Positions 60,490 to 64,000 of a stretch of DNA of 64,000 bases are shown in pieces. The position numbers and the translations under genes are program-made. This stretch comes from Prorocentrum cordatum (lineage: Eukaryota > Sar > Dinophyceae > Prorocentrales > Prorocentraceae). The notes below the pieces were generated by a model that was not told where the DNA came from, did no database searches, and saw nothing but the letters and a program-made list of their open reading frames with translations. The stretch is from positions 1-64,000 of the forward strand of contig CAUYUJ010020680.1 in NCBI GenBank assembly GCA_963575745.1. The letters are read 5' to 3'. Each line of letters begins with the position of its first letter. Position 1 is the first letter of the stretch.

Positions 60490-61548
60490 GTGACTGAAAG
60501 GCCAAGGGGTAACAAGGACAGCGGGGCAACCTGCCTTAGTAAAAGAGCTTTTGTTATCGAAGATACGAGAGAGGCTTGCGCTGACCTCCGCGTCCGAGGT
60601 TATATCTGTGATCGCATTTCCCACAACGAGCTTATGACGACTGTGGGCGCAGATTGCCTGGGCGCGGTGATCATTGGGGACTATACTCTAATATGGGTTA
60701 GTACCCCGGGCGACTGGTATGTGCGAACCCCAGGAAGAAGAGTGGCCCCACACTGGTCTTGTATTCAAAACCTTTTGATAAAAGCCAAGAAGCTCCGCAT
60801 GAAAATCATAGCGTTTGGCTCCCCAGGATACGTTTGGAAGGTATCCCCAATACGTGGTACTCTGGAAGATCTCAAGTTGACAGTGATACGGATGCGGTTG
60901 TGTCATTTCGGTATCAGGTTTAACATGCAAGACAATGCGCCGAGTGGTACCTATATGCAGGTAGCAACATCAATACGGATTAGCTCTAAGTTGTGGGCAT
61001 GTACGTGCAAATTGGCGATGCCACAACATGTGTTGGATTGGTACGGCCAAACGTTACGACATGCCGAATGGCGAGCTCAGACACGCATCACACTCATCCG
61101 TCACCTCAACGGCAAAATCCTGGGAAGCAGCACTACGCACGGAAACGTGCCGATATATTTGAACACCTATACACGTACGGATCACAACATCCATCACTAT
61201 GTGACGACCAACAAGGGAGGACCGAAATGGTCTGATGTTATCCGACGTGTAACAATTAACCTGGATACCAATGCGGTTATTCAGGATATCGCAGTAGCCG
61301 GTCAACCAACAGGATATGATTGGCATGCACCACTACCTACAGGGGTTGCCAACATCAGTACACGGATGTACTGGCAGCCCGAGGAACCGGTCATGCTCGG
61401 AAGCGAGCCCACTCAATCACCGCAGCAACTTAGACGCGTCGTCATAGATGACTGTCCTTCTCCCCTCCCGACTCTGGAGATTGAAGCGTGCACCCACTCA
61501 TCAACGACGATGGGCACACAGACCGGTGAACAAGACGAGCAAGCCTGA
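60490..61548 (+). CDS. first methyltransferase-like module
   Basis: Same frame as the protease, after one TGA. GAVIIGDYTLIWVSTPGDWY, then RRVAPHWSCIQNLLIKAKKL, KIIAFGSPGYVWKVSPI and KLWACTCK follow the pattern of the methyltransferase-like module found before integrase in dinoflagellate Copia elements. The position that carries PC in active relatives reads PG, so catalysis is doubtful. The C-terminal third has HGNVP and LGSEP hairpins. It ends TGA at 61546; the frame goes on to about 61788 as an acidic stretch (SSDEDDDLFLTLP) through a further TAG. Confidence 0.5.
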   Translation: MTERPRGNKDSGATCLSKRAFVIEDTREACADLRVRGYICDRISHNELMTTVGADCLGAVIIGDYTLIWVSTPGDWYVRTPGRRVAPHWSCIQNLLIKAKKLRMKIIAFGSPGYVWKVSPIRGTLEDLKLTVIRMRLCHFGIRFNMQDNAPSGTYMQVATSIRISSKLWACTCKLAMPQHVLDWYGQTLRHAEWRAQTRITLIRHLNGKILGSSTTHGNVPIYLNTYTRTDHNIHHYVTTNKGGPKWSDVIRRVTINLDTNAVIQDIAVAGQPTGYDWHAPLPTGVANISTRMYWQPEEPVMLGSEPTQSPQQLRRVVIDDCPSPLPTLEIEACTHSSTTMGTQTGEQDEQA

Positions 61549-61791
61549 CCTACGGAGTCGCGTATCAAACAGAAGGAAAGGCTCAAAGCCGAAAAGGAAG
61601 CAGGCATCAAGCCTCGCCGCGTCAAAAAGCACGTCGAAGACGGAAACGATGATTGCGGTGACGACTTGTCGGGGCTCGGACAGGATCTTATGGCGACCTG
61701 GAGCACTGACGCCCCTGTTTAGCTGATAAGCTCAGATGAGGATGATGACCTGTTCCTTACCCTCCCCACATCTATGCCACGTACACGCTGA
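61549..61791 (+). other. probable translated linker after in-frame TGA
   Basis: Reads PTESRIKQKERLKAEKEAG, then a TAG at 61708 and ISSDEDDDLFLTLPTSMP before TGA at 61789. The composition is protein-like, so it may be read by suppression or be freshly broken. Confidence 0.4.
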
Positions 61792-62098
61792 CATATATAG
61801 CATAGTAGCTACTCTATGCTATGGTCACAATAATTGCGTGGATATGTTGGAGCTTTGTGGAGGTGAGGGTCGTATTTCAGAGCTTGCCTTCTCAAGGGTA
61901 CTTTCCTCAGGAGGCAACTTAGACAAGACCGCATGTGTCGACCTGGGGGATCCCTCGGTGCAGCGAGCTGTAGATCACTACATCGCAATATGCCACGTAC
62001 GAGTAGCCATACTACAGCCCAGTTGCCGCACCACAGGACCACCATCCTACTACAACTACAAAGTCAACCACAGCACTTGGGAACAGCATCGTAAATAA
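61736..62098 (+). CDS. second methyltransferase-like module, N-terminal part
   Basis: Frame 2. VDMLELCGGEGRISELAFSR matches a SAM-binding motif I, KTACVDLGDP the next acidic strand, and VAILQPSCRTTG a motif IV with the Cys kept (PSC). The TAA at 62096 cuts it, but the same frame continues with the C-terminal half. The translation start is unclear: ATG 61736 lies just upstream of a strong inverted repeat (61789-61827). Confidence 0.65.
   Translation: MRMMTCSLPSPHLCHVHADIYSIVATLCYGHNNCVDMLELCGGEGRISELAFSRVLSSGGNLDKTACVDLGDPSVQRAVDHYIAICHVRVAILQPSCRTTGPPSYYNYKVNHSTWEQHRK
61789..61827 (+). repeat. inverted repeat at a frame junction
   Basis: TGAC then ATAGCATAG face CTATGCTAT then GTCA across an eight-base centre. 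The upstream frame stops (TGA 61789) at the very base of the stem. Confidence 0.75.
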
Positions 62099-64000
62099 TA
62101 TTTGCCACACATAACTTATTGTGGCAAAATAGATGTTACTCAAGATAATGCACGGAGGTGGTTTATACGCGAACAACCCACAGGAATATGGGTGGATGAT
62201 ATTTCCCAATGGAAAGAACTTGCCAACCGACCACGTATCACAGCCGTACACATCGACCAATGTGCGACGGGACTTAAAGATACGGTTGGTGACTATATCA
62301 AGAAGCCGACAAATATCACCAGAAACGACGAGACGATTCTTAAACCCTTTGAGCGACTCAAATGCAACGGTCAGCATGTGCACGCACAACCGTTCAACAG
62401 GGAGCTTTCACTGGCACCAAAATACACTCGACGACTGCAGTCTGCCTTTGTGGAAGCCGTCTATTTGGCGAAAGCCATCGGCACCACGCGCGGAGACGCG
62501 CCTACACGTACTGCGCATGCTTACCCTGCTGACCTTCCTGATCAAGCTGAACCGGGAGAAGGTATGAGACGCATCGGCGATCGTATCGTCCCAAAAGTGG
62601 CTACATGCCCAGCATGCATCGACAACTTCCGAAAGGGCAGTCCCAGCCACAACCGAGACCCTACACAGCGTAAGTATCATGATTCTATCTCTGTATATTG
62701 GCCATGCCCTGCATGCCAAAGGGACCTTACGAGAAGCAAGGGTGTTAATAACCACCTCGACACTGAGCCCGGCAAATGTCGTTTTGCTGAGCCGTTCAAA
62801 CTCCCAGATGATCATGATCCCGAAGGCAACAATGTGCCAGCTTGGTGGAAACCCTTGCCCAAACCGGGGGAGGGCCAAGCTTCAGCATCGGGTGGCCGTC
62901 AGGGCGCTCGCGCCGGGCCACCGCGACCACGAGCCTTTGGGAACGCTGATCCTACATCTGGCGCCAGCAGTTACGATATACTGCGAGACGCGCCCGAGCG
63001 TGGAAACGCGCCTTCCGCGTCTTCTGGCGAGCCGCCACAGGTAGCGGCCCGCCGCGGCCGCCTACAAGGCGTACCACCGCCACCAGATGCAGATGACGAA
63101 GGGGACCGACTGCGGAGAGCTACAAGGAACCCTCTTGCCTCAACCGGCTCGGGGGCTCCACGACTGCCCGACTGGGCGAGATTTGACATCCAACGCAGTC
63201 TGCAAAATCTCCGTAGTCACGAACCTCATGTAATCAAAAAGGAACCCCGTAAACTGCACTTACGGTATCATGCGAAGGAACTCAAGATGAGGCTAATCCT
63301 AGACAGAGTGGGGCTGGATAGCGCTCGACTAAATATGATCAAAGAAATCTGTGACACATGTCGGGAATGTAGAGCATGGGAACGTCCAGGTAATTCGACG
63401 CTGCCTTCTGTAAGCCTTCCTGGAAATTGGCTCGATGAAGGCGAAGTAGATCTCATGTTTTACAAGAAGCGAACCATATTTCATATTATGGACCGATGTA
63501 TTCGCCTGGCAGCAGGCCAAGAGATTTCCGATAGAGAACGTGACACTATACTCGACGCCTACCACTACTGCTGGATTGCCCATCGCGGACCCTTCAAAGT
63601 CTTGTATTCAGATGGAGAAGGCGCCCTAAATAATGACACTGCCAAGGCCATGATGGCGAACAAGGGTACGACACTTCGTATCCGAGCGCCTGGCCAACGC
63701 GCGACCCCGATCGAGTCACGCAACGGCATTCTTAGGGGTACTTTCCATATGATTGAGGAAGAGCTGAACAGACACAACATCCCTGTTGTATTTACTAGAG
63801 TATTGGCTGAAGGCATCTTCGTCACCAACGCCTTCACGTTTTACAACGGAGTATCGCCATACCAAGCACACACTGGGCGACAGCCCTCCTTTCTTCCTCA
63901 TCTCGACACCCTTGACTTCCCTAAGGGACCCGAGACGTCAGGTCACGAACGAGAGCGCCGCGTGAGGGAAGTTAGCCTGGAAGCAATAACTCAAGCCACG
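62099..64000 (+). CDS. second methyltransferase-like module (C-terminal part), zinc fingers and integrase, partial
   Basis: Open from the TAA to the window end. RRWFIREQPTGIWVDDISQW, then VHIDQCATGLKD and KKPTNI complete the methyltransferase-like fold. CPAC near 62610 and CPACQRDLTRSKGVNNH near 62705 look like zinc-binding sites. Integrase: H-x3-H (63257, 63269) with C-x2-C (63350, 63359), then catalytic Asp in EVDLMFY (63449), Asp in YSDGEGAL (63611) and Glu in IESRNG (63713), 33 residues between the last two. Hairpins at 62488 and 62998 give RGDAP and RGNAP. RT should follow beyond the window. Confidence 0.8.

Larger units (their letters stand above)
51984..63011 (+). repeat. dispersed covarying GNRA-type hairpin family
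   Basis: 14-mers GC-N-N-G / loop / C-N'-N'-GC, nearly always followed by C. Starts: 51984, 52023, 52949, 53415, 53743, 53890, 54364, 54439, 54655, 55348, 55468, 55916, 55997, 57141, 57402, 57450, 57705, 57898, 58797, 58878, 59420, 59453, 59989, 60078, 60521, 61137, 61395, 62488 and 62998. Stems include GCGGG, GCAGG, GCTGG, GCTCG, GCCTG, GCACG, GCGAG and GCGCG with matching 3' sides. Loops are mostly GAAA, GCAA, GAGA, GTAA or GGAA. Most are read NNN-GGN-AAC-NNN-CCN. Confidence 0.9.
51528..64000 (+). mobile_element. large Copia-like retroelement with accessory domains, runs off the window
   Basis: It shares the 12-base PBS of the copia element and has gag, protease and integrase in copia order; RT and the 3' LTR lie beyond 64000. 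Extra modules are a Tpt1/KptA-like domain, a RING-H2 finger and two methyltransferase-like folds. The reading moves through frames 1, 2, 3, 1, 3, 1 and 2, with in-frame stops at 54629 (TAA), 60448 (TGA), 61546 (TGA), 61708 (TAG) and 62096 (TAA). The copy is either decayed, spliced or heavily recoded. A family of covarying hairpins runs through the whole visible part. Confidence 0.8.

Noticed and set aside
1-64000. tRNA, rRNA, snRNA genes and bacterial-type promoters or terminators
   Set aside because: None could be recognised by eye; the sequence is eukaryotic repeat-rich DNA.

Overview
The window looks like nuclear DNA of a dinoflagellate. It is GC-rich and very poor in host genes, and it is packed with microsatellites and fold-back repeats. 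It carries retroelement types known from dinoflagellates, namely Copia-like pol genes with methyltransferase-like modules and a tyrosine-recombinase retrotransposon that also carries a methyltransferase-like domain. One site resembles a degenerate copy of the dinoflagellate trans-spliced leader. The high GC would suit a Prorocentrum-like genome better than Symbiodinium or Polarella, but that is a guess. No bacterial operon, rRNA, tRNA or CRISPR array was found, and no host gene could be supported.

Layout. 1-15.3 kb: microsatellites, small inverted-repeat elements, arrays of CTTGGGGCC-like blocks with a period of about 11 bases, and a decayed LINE reverse transcriptase (4.6-6.3 kb). 15.3-23.4 kb: a TGTA-rich tract split by a 6.66-kb PAT/Kangaroo-type retrotransposon (15877-22535). 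Its split direct repeats are in the order A1-body-B1-A2-B2, and it encodes a gag-like protein, RT-RNase H, a methyltransferase-like domain and a tyrosine recombinase. 23.4-41.5 kb: more repeat blocks, a cluster of palindromic elements (27.5-28.7 kb), a broken LINE with APE-type endonuclease and RT (29.1-31.6 kb), a 140/131-bp satellite (32.2-33.5 kb) and a decayed gag-like locus (34.2-36.1 kb). 41537-48546: a structurally complete Ty1/copia element with apparently identical 159-bp LTRs, a 5-bp target duplication, a PBS, a PPT and one intact 2,035-codon gag-pol frame. 49.2-49.8 kb: a 73-bp satellite. About 51.5 kb to the window end: a second, much larger Copia-like element whose RT lies beyond the window.

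The second large element is the most unusual part. In order it encodes a gag with membrane-like segments and a zinc knuckle, proline-rich linkers, a domain with the motif series of the tRNA 2'-phosphotransferase family (Tpt1/KptA), a RING-H2 finger, a retropepsin-like protease, two methyltransferase-like modules, a zinc-finger-like region and an integrase. These are spread over all three forward frames and interrupted by in-frame stops. Through it runs a family of about 29 short hairpins, GC-N-N-G / GNRA loop / C-N'-N'-GC followed by C. Their stems covary between copies, and most sit in one codon register, giving peptides of type xGNxP. The intact copia element has its own family of nine GCGG-N6-CCGC hairpins, and the reverse complement of one variant is one base from a member of the other family. 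These hairpins, with the Tpt1-like and RING modules, are the best candidates here for an undescribed system.
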